A stretch of 64,000 nucleotides of DNA, taken from contig CM055877.1 in NCBI GenBank assembly GCA_029582165.1, positions 7,307,855 to 7,371,854 of the forward strand, in the 5' to 3' direction. Source of the DNA: Portulaca oleracea (lineage: Eukaryota > Streptophyta > Magnoliopsida > Caryophyllales > Portulacaceae). Within the stretch, counting starts at the first letter, position 1. Each line of letters begins with the position of its first letter. Both the position numbers and the translations under genes were made by a program. Below, one piece after another: positions 1-12,829 of the stretch. The notes under the pieces are model-generated. The model saw only the letters and a list, made by a program, of their open reading frames with translations, had not been told where the DNA came from and did not search any database.

Positions 1-353
1 TTCAGCCTTTATGTATACTACTAAAGGACTGTATGAAATCTTCATGGCCCAAAAGCTTCATCTGTTTTAAACCATCTAGAAAAAATAATTTTGTGAGAGT
101 ATAAAATGTAGAAGTTCTAACCAGGTATAGTTTGATCATGCCAAATTTACACTAGTTGTCTTGCTTTTTACATCAAAGATTTTTCAGGCTTAAATACTTT
201 AGCATTAAATTCTACTCATCCAAAGTTATGAACACATATAGAAGACTTTGTGCTCTGATAATTTTAATTTAAGTAATTTAAGTAATTTCATGTCATTACA
301 AATACAATTTAAATTTTAATGGGTCATATGCTTTGGTGTGAATTTCTTTTCAG

Positions 354-3300
354 GTCATGCAAAAGCCATGATTTCTATGATTCAAGATATGCAAGCAAAT
401 GATCAAAAGGTGACGATGTTGCAATTGGTTGATAAGATGAGAGCTAAACTGAAACAACTAGGTATTTATTTATTTAGTTATTCTACACATAATTTGAAAG
501 CCGGTGTCTTTACCTACACATCAGTAGTTGAATGATTAAATATTCTTGTGTTCTTCCCTTCTTGCCCAACATTTCCTGTCATGACATGTTAGAATATGCC
601 TTGAATTTGTATTAGCCCCCTTAGCAGACCTAACACCGTCATCTCGTCTAATTGAGAAAACTACTACTCTCTTCTGTAGATGGGAGTCAAGGGACTAACA
701 CATTGTTAGTGAACAAGTTAAATCTGTGTTAATTTGTCAATTTTGTTCTTACTTTTTTCGTATCGGTTATAACATACTCAGAACATGTACTTTCAGCAAT
801 TGATATCTTTCTCGCACTAACACATGCTTCTTCGTGTGGCTGTTTGAGTCTTATCTTCACTCTTTCTTTCAATTTCATCCCTTTGTTTTGACACTTCTTG
901 CCCTTCTCATGGCTTTACATGTCTGAATACCCTTTCTTGATGATCAGTCTTTATAGAAACTCTTGTTACAAAACACAACTAGAGTATTTGGTTGGCTTTG
1001 GCTTTACTTTCTTAGAGTAGGTTTCCGAATGACCTTACGTTTTGGTTCCATCGATGAAATGAAAGAGAGAAGGAAGCATCCATAAAATTATCATACTGAT
1101 TGTGTGTTGAGCATTGTGAGCTCAAATACTTTCTATTGTTCAATTTGCGATTATGACACTGCATTTATAACGAGTTTCTTATGCTTAGGTGGTATGTCAG
1201 ACTTTACCATGAATTAATATGAGTTTACATGCAGACTAAGTTGCTAGGTGGCTGAATATATTGTGCACAGCCAAAAAGAAGGGAAGAAAGTTCCTTATTT
1301 TTTTAATGCACAGATGGGAGTGAACCTTTCCCCTTGCAATCCCTGTTTCTGGGAGACCCAAACAGCCTTTATCTTTGTCATGGGATGAATAATACTGGTA
1401 CATAGTTACACAGTGACAACATAACAGATGCAGATGCGCGTCTCTTTCTGTATTAGTTGTGTATTTCTTAAATTGGTTTGATTATAATGCGACTCCCTCC
1501 TGTTGCAATTTTCTTGGGTAATCTTTCAATCAGAAATTACAGATCTTGATGCATTACTGATCATCAACGGCTGGGTTGTTTTAGGTCTGGAACTAAAGAG
1601 AGAGCACATGGAGAAGCTCGTCATCCAGCTTATAATTAAGCGTGTTTTGGTGAGAAGTCTTGGACCCCTGTTTTACCTGTTCATTATTCCAGTTTTTAAA
1701 TCTTCTTACCCAATTTGCTTATGGAAACCTGATAAAGCTATTGTTTCCGGAAATGTTGTTACGAAAAGGGATGAACAGAGTAGACTATATTCTCCCTTAA
1801 TCAGTACAAACTTGTGTCACTGTTCCTGTGTACTTAGCAGCTAGCATACACATTTAAGTAGTATATGAGTTTAAAAGAAACAGCTTCTCTCAATTCTATA
1901 ATTTCTTTGTTAAGGGATATATATACTTTATTACTTTTAGTCAGGATGTACCGATGACTTGTTTACCTTTCTCTCTTTCATTCCCCCCGGAACCCTAATT
2001 ATTGGCGGTATAGAAAGAAGAATTCCAACACACAGCTTATGCAACAAATGCTTATGTGGCACTGGGTCCGTTGGCAAAACAGGTTGTCCAAGGTAAATTT
2101 CCCTCGTCCCAGCAACCAAATTTTTAACCAGCTTTCTGGTTCTTGTATTCACGAGCTCACCATAAAAATGTGGCGACTTTTTTCCTCTATCGACAAGATT
2201 GACCTCTCCTATTGCATTTCCTTTGTCATATGAAGTTGTGACATCAATTGCCAAATCCCAGGAAAGAAGACTGTGAAGCTTCAGATATCCAGTGATGAGG
2301 ACAGCAAAGCTTCCACCTTGAAGCGCGCTAAGCGGAAACCTAAATCATCCAGTTTGGAGTTCAAGCTTGACGAGCTACGGAAGGAGCTTGCTTCTATTCA
2401 TGGAGGAATATTCCCTCACTCTGTTCTATCTACTCAACAGATAAGCATTCTAGCCGCCGAGAAGCCAGGCTCAGTAGAACAGGCAAGTTGCTAAATGCCC
2501 CTGATCTTCTTCAATTACACCTTCATTTGCAGATAAACTGTACATTTGTTTGGTTCGAATCTCTGGAGTCCTGTCCCTATGTAGCCCAATCACACCGAAT
2601 ACAGTAGTAGGTAGCCAGGAGCGTTTGGTAAGAACTCCAGGAAAATTTTTCTCGGGAAGATTATCCATAAAATTCCCTTACCCCCCCCCCCCCCCCAAGG
2701 GAAATTTTCCCTAGGAAAAGGTTGGAATTTGTTGGCCCCCTGTAAAATTGTTTCCAAGGTCAAAATACAACCAAACATGGGGATAATAAGTCAATCTGAG
2801 AAAATTGGTCATTTCCCCAGGGTTTTTGACCAACCAAATGCACTGAGTTTATTCGTGGCCTATCTTAGGGGTTACTACCAATAAACTTTTACAGACCGGG
2901 GGGGAGGGGAGGCAAGGGGTAAGTACCAAATTTCCCATGACAAGCATGACCTATCAATTTTACAATTTTTACCTGCGGGAAAGCTTTTTTCTTCCACGAA
3001 GAATTGAACCTTGGTGTGGGGAGCTAGTTGCCACTTTGCGACATAGGCATGCTCGTATGTAGCAATTAATCCCTTAAGAGACCTTTAGGTGAGAGTACCA
3101 TGTTCGTTAGGTTGGTTATTACTTATTTTTACCCAACTCAGCCCAAGGTTACCCGTCTTTTCTATTACTTACCAATCCTTACTTTACCCAACCTTACATT
3201 ACCGGGCATAGTGTTTCATTTGCCAGTTTCACTTAGGATTACTGTGGACATTGAGAGCCATGCAACCTGTTCATGAAATTACAGCAGTAAAACTTCTGGA

Positions 3301-3556
3301 TTATAAACTGTATGTTTCTTTCCTGAATGCTGAGCTATTTTCTGTCCCACAGTTAGAGAAGATAATCGGAAAGGTGAAGAGTGACAAATATGGAGCCAGA
3401 ATTCTTGAAGAGATAGCACGTAGCACCGGATCTGAGGAACTTGACGAGTGTCAAGACAATAATGAAGATGAAGCTGCAGACAATCGAGCTTCAAAGAAGG
3501 CCAAGACCAAAAGATCAGTTGTCCTTGTAGACAGCAGTGAAGAAGAAGAGAAATGA
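354..3556 (+). CDS. MED34: RecQ-type DNA helicase MED34/RECQ2, C-terminal exons (5' part outside window)
   Basis: These are the last five coding exons of a RecQ helicase of the plant RECQ2/MED34 group, a 3'-5' DNA helicase also described as a Mediator subunit. Exons are 354-461, 1585-1649, 2014-2092, 2262-2482 and 3353-3556, and their phases join without a break. The joined protein holds the end of the RQC region (TMLQLVDKMRAKLKQLG, then LKREHMEKLVIQL and EEFQHTAYATNAYV). A HRDC-like segment follows (LEFKLDELRKELAS, LSTQQIS, LEKIIGKVKSDKYGARILEEI), then an acidic and basic tail with KKAKTKR and VVLVDSSEEEEK before TGA. The resemblance to Arabidopsis MED34 is from memory of the family. The helicase core lies upstream of the window. 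The fourth intron (2483-3352) begins with GC rather than GT. A possible AATAAA signal sits at 3945-3950. Family assignment is strong; the exact paralogue is less certain. Confidence 0.88.
2630..2850. mobile_element. MITE-like repeat of the GGGAAAATTTTCC family with a C16 tract
   Basis: This lies inside the last MED34 intron. It carries the words CTCGGGAAGATTATCC, AAGGTCAAAATACAACCAAA and CATTTCCCC...TTTTTGACCAACCAAA, which recur at 60300-60525 and 60560-60745. A run of 16 C occupies 2681-2696. Termini were not delimited exactly. Confidence 0.6.
2985..3085 (-). mobile_element. tRNA-derived SINE-like relic
   Basis: Read on the minus strand this shows an A-box-like AAAGTGGCAACTAGCTCC, followed about 20 nt later by a B-box-like GGTTCAATTC, the spacing of an internal RNA polymerase III promoter. 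No cloverleaf and no target duplication were established. It sits within the MED34 GC-AG intron. Confidence 0.35.
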
Positions 3557-5109
3557 ATAATGAACATGCAATAGACAAAGTTGTCCAGAATCAAGAGTTT
3601 GTTACATTTTTGGCAAAAGCTGAACCAACCCGGTTTTTCAAACCAGAAATGTAACAAACCCGGAATACGGGGCATGCTAAACTCGACCCGACCTGACCGA
3701 ATTGACAGGTTTACTCTGATGTGTCATTTTTAATTAGTGGAATGTAACATTTTGGATTTTGTCAGTCACAACACAACATATTTTGCTCTTTAATGCAACA
3801 CTTATTTTATGTCCACTTCTTTGAAAAGAAAATAAGGGAAATAATATTTTTGATAAAAATAATTAAATATAGTTCCTTGATGGCTTGATATGTAACTATC
3901 TAACTTGTCAGATATACCTATATAGCATCAAAACTCAAAAAACAAATAAAGTGTTGAAACATTCATTTTCATTTGTGGTCTTAATTTCTCCTTTTTCCTC
4001 TATTCTTTAGGTATGCATATACTCAATCAACCTTTTAATTTTCCATAGTTCTCATTATATTTTTCTTGTTTTGTAAATGTAAATGTAAATGGAATTAGAT
4101 ATAACTCTCCATACTTGACCCAAGTTTTATGCAATTCTGCATAAAGGTTGAAGGATAGATTTATTTTATATATATAAAAAAAGTAATTTTTTTTTAATAG
4201 ATTGGGAATCCAAGAAGCAAAGCAACCCTTTGCTGAAACAGGTTTCTGATTTTGATTGCTTAAAAAGTATATATATAAAACATTGGCAATCGCTTTCTGC
4301 AAACATATCTGAATACATAGCTTTTGTCCTATTCACCCAATCCCAAACCTCAACAAAGTAACATAATTAGACAAGGATACACAAAAACAAAGAACATAAT
4401 CTCTAAGCAAACACTTTCACCATAATAATCATCCACAATCTTCAAAAGGGAAATTTGTGATTCTGTGAACAAAAAGGTTTGGCATATCAATACATCAAGA
4501 TGACACCACCATCTAGTAATGCTCTTGGGTATCATAGGATATAAAAAGATACAAAGGCAGGCTTTAACAATGGGACTTTGGGTTCTCCACAGGAACTTAA
4601 CAGTTGAACCATAAATATACCTTTCTCAAACACACAAATCCAAATTCATATGACAATACAGAAAGTGCATTGAATCAATAGATTACTGATGACATGAACT
4701 GATAAATATTACATGATCAATGCACAGTATTGTATCCAGCATGTCCACAAGAATCGACCTCTCCATAAACGTAAAATTCGAACACATTTCTCCTGAAAGT
4801 TTGTTGTTGTACTATGGTGGCCAGAGTTGGGGCATAAATAATCACAATTATAAGAGCGATAATCAGGCAAATACAGAAGGGTTGAAAACCTTATTCCTCA
4901 ACTTTATAAATAACATAATGTGAATCCTCAACCTAAGGCAACTACACAAGAAACTCTACATTGAAGTGACATTGACAACCGCCTTTTACATGATAAACCA
5001 GGAACGACACCTTTGTTTTTGGTAATTACAACTCGCTATGCATTCATTCAACCAACGACGATGAACAAAAGAAATAGTGAGGTAAGAAGGTGGCCAAACC
5101 ATGAAATGC
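3557..5109. other. Convergent 3' flanks of MED34 and the auxilin-like gene
   Basis: No further coding exon was recognised here. The region is AT-rich, has AATAAA at 3945-3950 on the plus strand, and presumably contains the 3' UTR of both converging genes. Short minus-strand ORFs have no recognisable motif. Confidence 0.5.
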
Positions 5110-8100
5110 CTATCGAAGTTCCTCATCGTTGAACTTGTTAAAAGCTTCCTGCATTCATTTGGGAATCGTAACACAAGAGGACACAGTGGTTAGGCACGGT
5201 GGACACGAGTAGGAGAAAAAACTGAATCAAAATTAGGATGATAATCAAACTCCAAACTCGTTCATCGTAAATCATCTAAACACAGTAGCAAATCATTCAT
5301 TTCCAGCATATCCGCTTTCTGTTTAAGAGGAAGTCAACAGTGTACCTAAAAGCAGTATTTGAAGAAGTTCAGAGTGCATGGCGTGCTTTTACTAATTTTT
5401 AGGTGGTTTTACTATTTTAGATTAAAAATGGTAAGTGTCTTTGAATCAAGATGGTACAAATCCCTACTAGTACCTTATCATTTCTATTGAATTCGAATCC
5501 CATAGAGGTAAGGAAAAGGGAAAAGATAAATAAATTTGCAATGTTTATTGGGAGCTAATTGAATTACATTAACCTATTAACAGCACCATTCCTTAGTTGG
5601 CCTCTGTTATCCCTGCCTTAATTTTCTTGACAATAACTATCCACATTCTTTTTTCTCTCTGCCCAATCAGTCATCCTAAAAGCAGTAGTCTCACTGCCGT
5701 ATCAATTATCAACCGCCCCCTCCACCCCTTGTTCATTTTTTTATTTTTTTCAAAGATGAAAAGCAAAGCAAATTTCTAAAGAACGATATTTTTCCTTTCT
5801 CTTCTAGGTGATTATATTGTTCTATAGGAAAATCCATTTCATCAACCGCCAGGTTGAGAATTCCATGCAAGAACAGAATAATATTGCAACAAAGTCCCAG
5901 GAAAACCACGCATGACTGGCATGAGCACAGTTTGGACAAACAGAAATAACAATGTCAAATCAAACCAAATGAGCTCTGTTCTTTAGAGGGCTAAATACCC
6001 CATCACCCAACCCAACCCGAATTTATGCAACTTCTACCCATATTTTCAACAATCAACTTTTCAACTTTACCTAAACTAATCCAACCTTACCTTACCCCTC
6101 TAAAGAGTAGAGTCGAACTCTTCAAAAACATAGAAAAATTGGGTGACAAGGTGTGTACATTCCGGAGAGGAAATTGAGAACCGTAGAAAGGAGAGTTTAA
6201 TGTTTCATCCAAGTTGGTGTGTACATATTCAGCAAGAACTTTGTAACTTAGGAAGTAAGGATAATAAGATGATAACAAAAGAAAACCAAGTTTTATGAGA
6301 AGCACACTCCCAAGTTGCATCAGTCTTTAAGTTGGAAGTTTTCAATGGAAGGGACCAAACCAGCTAAACCACAAACAGAAACCCAAAAGGAAAGCGTCAC
6401 TATGCACCTCAGAAGCAAGCAAAGTAGCAGACGGCAGATGCAGCCCCAGTGACTACAAACTTAACTACAGGGCTAAATTACACACTAAAGAACAAAAGAC
6501 ATCTCAAACAACTAAAGATTGAAAATATACCTTGAGTAAGTCAAAGACCTTCTCGGCAACATACTTCTGTTCAAGTTTAGCGCCTTTCTGCTGAACCTTG
6601 TCAGGATGGACACATAATGCAGCTTTCTTGTATGCCACCTTAACTTGGGATGGAGTAATCAAGTCTGTCAATGTCACTGGCTTCCACCCAAGTTCAGGTG
6701 CAAGTACCTAATTATCCGAGGTCACACTCATTACTGGAATTAAAAGCCAATATGCAGGACAAACAAAGAGCACACATTTGATCTGAAAATCACAGTTTCG
6801 TCTTAAAAGAAATGACTAACAACATTCAGTTACCCTGTAAAATTCGCTGGTCAATGGATGGCATAGTAAAAGTTAAGTTTCGGTAACTTTTGGTGGATAA
6901 AGGTAAGTATCGGCAAGTATTGGGAAAAGTGATACTTTTATTTGATAAATTTTGGTAAGTTGTGGTAACTTTTTTGGTAGATATTTATCCACTCCCATTT
7001 ACCATTGAATGTTGCAGGCCAGCCTTATCATATAGCAGAAGATACCACCACACACTATATAGATGATGAATTCTATTCTGCACAAGACTATAAAACATAA
7101 AAACAAATGATGATTTAGGATAGATATGTTCTATCCCCTGGTGCAAGGATAGAGTGCCAAAACAAATAAGTGTAGTGTACAGACTTGATTCACCTATTAT
7201 GCAATGTATTGGTACAGAAATAAGCTTTAAATTTGGATGGGTGATTCACATAGCATGAACACAATGATGCAAGATCATGATGCTGTGCCAACGAAGCAAA
7301 CATCATATGATATCCGAGGAATGTTGCCCAAAAAGGGTAGGGTTTGTGACACCAGGATACCACTGAAGTGACAAATAGCCATCAAAAATCATGAAACATT
7401 GGGAAAACCCCTCAGACATTAAGATTTTATGAGACAGAGGAAGATGAGAATAGGTACTTGGACAATATACCTGTTGCAATGATGATAGCAGCGCTCGTAA
7501 GTTTCCTTCCTTTCCAGCAGCCCACCGTTTCATCTCTATTTCCATAGCTTCAGCAATTCTCTGAAACATCACCATACAAGGAATGCAAAGGTCACAAAAC
7601 TAGTTCAAGTAATATAAGAACATGCATTATGCATATAACATATGTAGACAGAAGAGACCAAGCACAATCAACCCCTGAAAACTTACATATCTCTCTTCCT
7701 GCTCTTGTTGAGCCCGATATTCACGTTCATTCAAATCAGCCAATGCCTGTGCCTACGTACAATTAAGGCAAGGAGATGCATTAGACAATATTGAAAAGAA
7801 GCATATATTTTAACAGTGGTAACTAAAAATCTGGTTAGGATTCCGAAATGCCTAATCAGTATAGAACTTGATGACAACAGTACAGTTGAAATGAAATCAT
7901 CTTACTATGCAAGGCTGCAAGGCTCCCATTTAGGAGGGCCTAACATCCTCACTAGTCATTTCAACAATTACTGATAAATGGAAGCATTCAACTACCCACC
8001 ACTTCACAACAATGAACCATATAGAGAAGATGCACGGCACTTCAGAAAGACATTTATTAAGTTGACTCTAGTTTTCAGGCAAAATATCATAAACTGGTAA

Positions 8101-11100
8101 AACTTCCAGCAGTATTGAACCTTCAACAATATCATCAAAGTCATAATGGTTCTACAGTGGAGTTAACAAAACCAAAGTTGTCACACAGTTGCACTTATGT
8201 TCACAAACTTAGCTTTTAAAGCAGGCATCCTGGTAAGAAGTTACATGCAACCTAGAGAAGGAAAATCAACAAGATCTACAACTTTCAAACTCACACAGTT
8301 GCACTTATGTTCACAAACTTAGCTTTTAAAGCAGGCATCCTGGTAAGAAGTTACATGCAACCTAGAGAAGGAAAATCAACAAGATCTACAATTTTCGAAC
8401 GTGGATGAACACTTTCTGACGTATACCAAGAAATAGATTTTTCATAGTTCACCGACTCTAGATAATGGGTGGGTGGGTGGGGAAGTCCCACCAATAAACA
8501 CGCAGACCGAAAAGACAGAAAGCTAAGAAAGCTTCACTACAATCAAAGATAGGACCTTACCCAAAAAACGAATTGGGATATGCCACATTTTGCAAAAACT
8601 ATTTTTAGGCCCCCATCTTCCTAGAATATATTTTAAAGTATCCCATAATTTAACAACTGTTAGGGAACAAATGGAGTGGTTTGAACATGTTTCTGGCAAA
8701 ATTTTGTTGGGAAGTTCCTTGAAGGTGTTTATTGCTGACAAGTAACAACACTCAAAAAATTGAGCATTTCAATAGTCAAGGTAACCTCGTCGGAAACATG
8801 TTCAAATCACTAGATTTATGCCCTAACAATTGTTGACTTCAATTATGCGGTATACTATGAAATATATTCTAGAAACATGGGGGTTTCCACAAAACGTGAG
8901 GTACCCCCAAGTTGTTGTTTGGACCTGACCCTGGCCAAAAATAAAACCCAGAACCATGGACTGAGGTATCACTCAGCCAGGAGATGTGGGGCAAACAGAA
9001 AAACAAAACAAAAAAGGAAGAAACAGGATAGAATGAATCAGGTCCGTTTCAGCATACCATTCGTGCCTCAGTTGTTCGGTAGTGGTCAAACCTTGCCTGT
9101 TCTCTTTCTTTACTTTCTCCTTCAATTTTCTCAAATTTTGTCGATGTTGGAGCAACTGCAAAGACAACAAAGGTCATGAGATTACAACTGATGATGTTTA
9201 GAAAGAACAGGAAATCTGACATCAAATTCATCTGACCGACAGGTAATACCTTCAATAAGAAAAGAGAAATCATCATGGGAACTCTCGGGTGAAATTTTCT
9301 TCTTTGGGTTGAACAGGCTTCCAGATGACAAATCTGGCTTTTCCTCGGCCTTCCCCTTCTGTAATTTGTAGGCAGTCAGCACAGCTTACAGAACCAACAG
9401 CCAACGCAACTAACTTGTGGATATGTTTTTCCCTGATTCTTTCATTGAAAACTTTTTCAACTATCATAATCAAAAGGTGTATTTTGCATTTAACTTGTGG
9501 ATATTGATCAAAGTGACTTGTTGCAACAGGTAGTGCTGTTCATTGAGATATAAATCTCTGACAAAATTTAATATTTTAGGGGATGATCCAGCATAATTTG
9601 ATAGTTAAAAAGTATAACAATTTGATGCTACCTTTAAAAAAATGAAATTCATATATATTAATCAAAGTAACTTGTTGCATCAGTTGATCATATTTATTGA
9701 GACAAAAACCTTTTAAACGGATGGGATTTATTTTAGAAAAATTAATAGTAAGAAACTTTTAACTACCATAGTAGAAAAAAAAATCAACTATGATAGAATT
9801 TTCATTCATTTTTCAGGAAAAAAAAAGGGGGGGGGGGGGGGTTACCCTATTTTTTTCTTCTGATTCAGGCTTAGTCTTTTGAGAATATCTTCCAAAGATA
9901 GAATCCAGATCAGGTACTCCTGCTCCAAAGAGATTTTGACTTGCACCTTCTGAATTTTCATGATGTACACTATTGCCGCCACTGAAGCTTCCCTCCATAT
10001 CCAAGTCTATGAAGTTTGTCTCTACTACTGACTTAGGTTCAGATGCCTTCTTAGGGAGTTTAATGGGACCTAAATTCCCATTAGCATTCTTTTTAATCTT
10101 GCCCAACCCAAAATCTTCAAGTCCCTTTATAGAAGATGAATGTGAATGCTTCTCATTTGAAGAAGGTGGAGCCTTTTGAACAGTTCTCGTCCTGCCTGAG
10201 CCAAAATTTTCAAGCTCCTCTACAGAAGACAAACCTAGCTTCTTCTGTGTTGAATAAGCCTGAGCTCTTTCAACAGTTTCAGATTCAAAAGACGTAAACA
10301 TTCAGTAATCTACAGAAGGAAATAACTTACCAACAAAGTATTCATTTCAAACATATTTACAATAGATATAAATATATAAAACTCAGCACAGGAGGAAGCA
10401 AACCTTTCACACCACTAACCAAATATGCCATTCCACAATTAAAGTTCAATTCAAATACCCAATATTTTGAAGTGTTTTCCAGATAAAACTGTTCTTTAAG
10501 CCACACCACCGTGAGAAACTTAGGCATCTTCCCAATTCATCAAATTTCAAATAAGACTACTTAGGGCTTGTTTGACAACGAGGTAATACAGAGGAGTAGG
10601 AGTTCATAAGGGTAATAAATAAGGATCCGGCCCGTACGAGTAAGAGGAAGTAAAAAGAGTTCTTAGTGTACCCATGTTTGAGTGTTTCCATGAGAGCAAG
10701 GCAAGGTAGATAATCTTCACTTGTCAGATGTTTTTGTGCTTTTCACGCCCTAGTTGAACGCTTATTTGATCGCAAGATTCGTAGCGAAGAAAGACAGGCT
10801 TATCTCATTATCAGCAGGCACGAAACACAAGAACATGAAAATAAGAGATTGAAAAAAGTAAGAGACATGCATATATTCTTCTATGGTAATACAAGAAGGG
10901 GTTTAGAAAGTTATTTAAGGAAAACTAAGTCTTCCCTATTTCTTATACCCTAAAATCAGGGTGCCTCCACCTTCATTACTCTTCCACTATATCATCTCCT
11001 ATCATGGTTTACTAAGACAAAGCATTATCATAATCAGTTCTACGGGAACGTAAAATAATGCTACACCTTCCCAATTCATAAAACATCAATCAGACTCTTC

Positions 11101-12084
11101 AGGAATATGGCCGTGGTCTAGTGAGATACGCTCTCCTTCCCATTTTATATGTCACGTATTAAATGTTTCACAGTCTTCATATATCTTTTGACCAACATTT
11201 TCGTACATAATATCTAATCAAAATAGTACAACACTATACTCATTCCTTAATATTTTTCATTACGAACTTAATGATGGTAGTTTCGTCCACTAGAGCATTG
11301 TATATGCTGAGAAATTATCGGTCAAAGTTTTCAAAGTTTGATTAACACGTAGATCATAAGCAAACCAATCTAAGACAAACCTAAACAGCAACAATACTAG
11401 TGGCATACAGTAATATGTCTAACAAAATTACCCTTTACTTCTGGGGCAAGCAATTCAATTCCTAGTTATGATCATCATTGCCCTCTACTTCTGGGACAAG
11501 CAATTCAATTGTTAGTTATGATCATCAATACAAATTGCAATTACATACCTATTAGTATTTGAAGAACTTGCACTCCCAAAACCCGGAATCAAATCATCAC
11601 TATCAACTCTACTTCCCTTATTTTCATCCAATTTCGACATCGAATTCGACCCCATTTTGCCCAAACTCCCCAAAAAATCATCAACTGGATCGGATGACAG
11701 CAGATCACCACTCACATTTCCAGAACTTCCCCAAATCACGTTATTATCATCAACACCAGAAGTTTTCGCGTTTAAATTCATGGAACCCATGAACATTGCC
11801 TCCATATCAAAATCCAACCCTCCACCATTGCCGACGAAATTTCCAGTTGAATGACTTCGGGACTTGTTACTGAACCCAAAACCAAACACATCGTTTTGAT
11901 CGTCTAGAAGTGACGAATTAAACGAACTCGAATCATGGGTTGATCTTGAAGTTGTTCGATCTGGATTTACGGAGCTAGAATTCTGGGTTCTGGTAGTGGT
12001 GGATGCTTTTGATGCCGCCATTGGAGCAGATTTTCCTTGAGGTCGGATTCCATAAGTTTGAACTAGAACACCGAAATCATCCAT
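5110..12084 (-). CDS. Auxilin-like J-domain protein (auxilin-related)
   Basis: An auxilin-type cochaperone would recruit Hsc70 through its C-terminal J domain to strip clathrin from vesicles. Exons in transcript order are 12084-11549, about 10266-9846, 9358-9250, 9155-9058, 7752-7687, 7560-7471, 6707-6531 and 5148-5110, giving about 511 residues. The N-terminus [20 protein letters not shown] resembles plant auxilin-related proteins. A Ser/Asn-rich low-complexity region follows, with DDFLGSLGK and LDSIFGRYS patches, then a charged helical stretch ([20 protein letters not shown]). The conserved [23 protein letters not shown] box appears here as [19 protein letters not shown]. The J domain has the HPDK motif in [16 protein letters not shown], and the protein ends [12 protein letters not shown]. 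The start is the first ATG of the long exon 1. The second exon's acceptor is uncertain because an in-frame TGA lies just upstream of 10301; the one given is the nearest phase-compatible AG. The protein is shorter than the large plant auxilin-likes. Confidence 0.87.
8181..8400. repeat. 110-bp tandem duplication in an auxilin intron
   Basis: The unit starting TCACACAGTTGCACTTATG at 8181 is repeated from 8291. The two copies are nearly identical, differing by single bases near the end, which points to a recent event. It lies in the intron between 9057 and 7753. Confidence 0.92.
8609..8883. repeat. Long imperfect inverted repeat (fold-back)
   Basis: The arm 8609-8697 (GCCCCCATCTTCCTAGAATA at its start) is the imperfect reverse complement of 8791-8883, which ends CTAGAAACATGGGGGT. 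The arms are about 90 nt and the loop about 93 nt, so RNA from either strand could form a long hairpin. It lies in the same intron as the 110-bp duplication. Confidence 0.8.
9430..9815. mobile_element. MITE of the ACTATGGTAG family
   Basis: The ends read TTGAAAACTTTTTCAACTAT and TCAACTATGATAGAATTTTC. Internal words (CAAAGTGACTTGTTGCAACA, TTATTGAGACAAAAA) match the element at 39325-39742. It occupies most of the auxilin intron 9359-9845. Confidence 0.65.
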
Positions 12085-12520
12085 CCTGATTTAAACCTGG
12101 GTTTTTGCAACTGATTTGGGGATGATCGAGCAAAACCCAGAAGGGATCTTGAATCTGTGATTGTCGGCGCAAAATCGATCCGGAAAAACCTTGAAAAATA
12201 GTGGGAGAATTGGCGCAAATTGACTTGGGAAATCTCTCTCTTCCTGGACCTGCAATTGCTTGCTCTGAACCTCGATAATTGAGGGAAGAAAAAGTTCCCA
12301 AAAAGTTTTAATGGCGACGGTGGATTTTGCCTTTTTTGTTTTAAGCTTTGTTTGTTTTACGATGAAGTTTCGCTGTGTTTTTCCTGAACGTGTAGTACTA
12401 CGTGGCTTGAAGGATGTTGTCAACATGTCTCACTTGTGTTTCACCGCAAAACCTACTTGTCAATTCCCACCCAAACAAGACATTAAAATCATGTAGCAAG
12501 AGTGCAAGACCTGAAACTAC

Positions 12521-12811
12521 TGCTGTCAAAAATTCGGGTTCGGGTCAATTTGGGTTCGGACGAAAATTTGATGTTGGATACCTAGTTTTTTGGGACATTT
12601 TCTGGGTCGGACTCGGTTCGAACAAATCGGACAAGCATGAATTCGGGTTTAAACAGGGTTCGGACAATAGAAAATTGGAAACTATTGTGTTTGAATTTTC
12701 GGTCAAATCGGTCAATGTAAAAATTTGGACGAAAATTTTATGACCATACCCGCTCTTTTCCGAATCGGACTGAACCGGGTTTTCGGGTCGGATATTTTTT
12801 TGACAGCCCTA
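12521..12811. mobile_element. Short terminal-inverted-repeat element (TGCTGTCAAA...TTTGACAGCCC)
   Basis: The ends TGCTGTCAAAAATTCGGG and TTTTTTTGACAGCCCT are inverted, and the interior is built from GGGTTCGG-like words. The CTGTCAAA end resembles hAT-type termini, but no target duplication was found. A second copy begins at 63880 and runs off the window. Confidence 0.6.
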
Positions 12812-12829
12812 CCTAAAACGTGTGTCACT

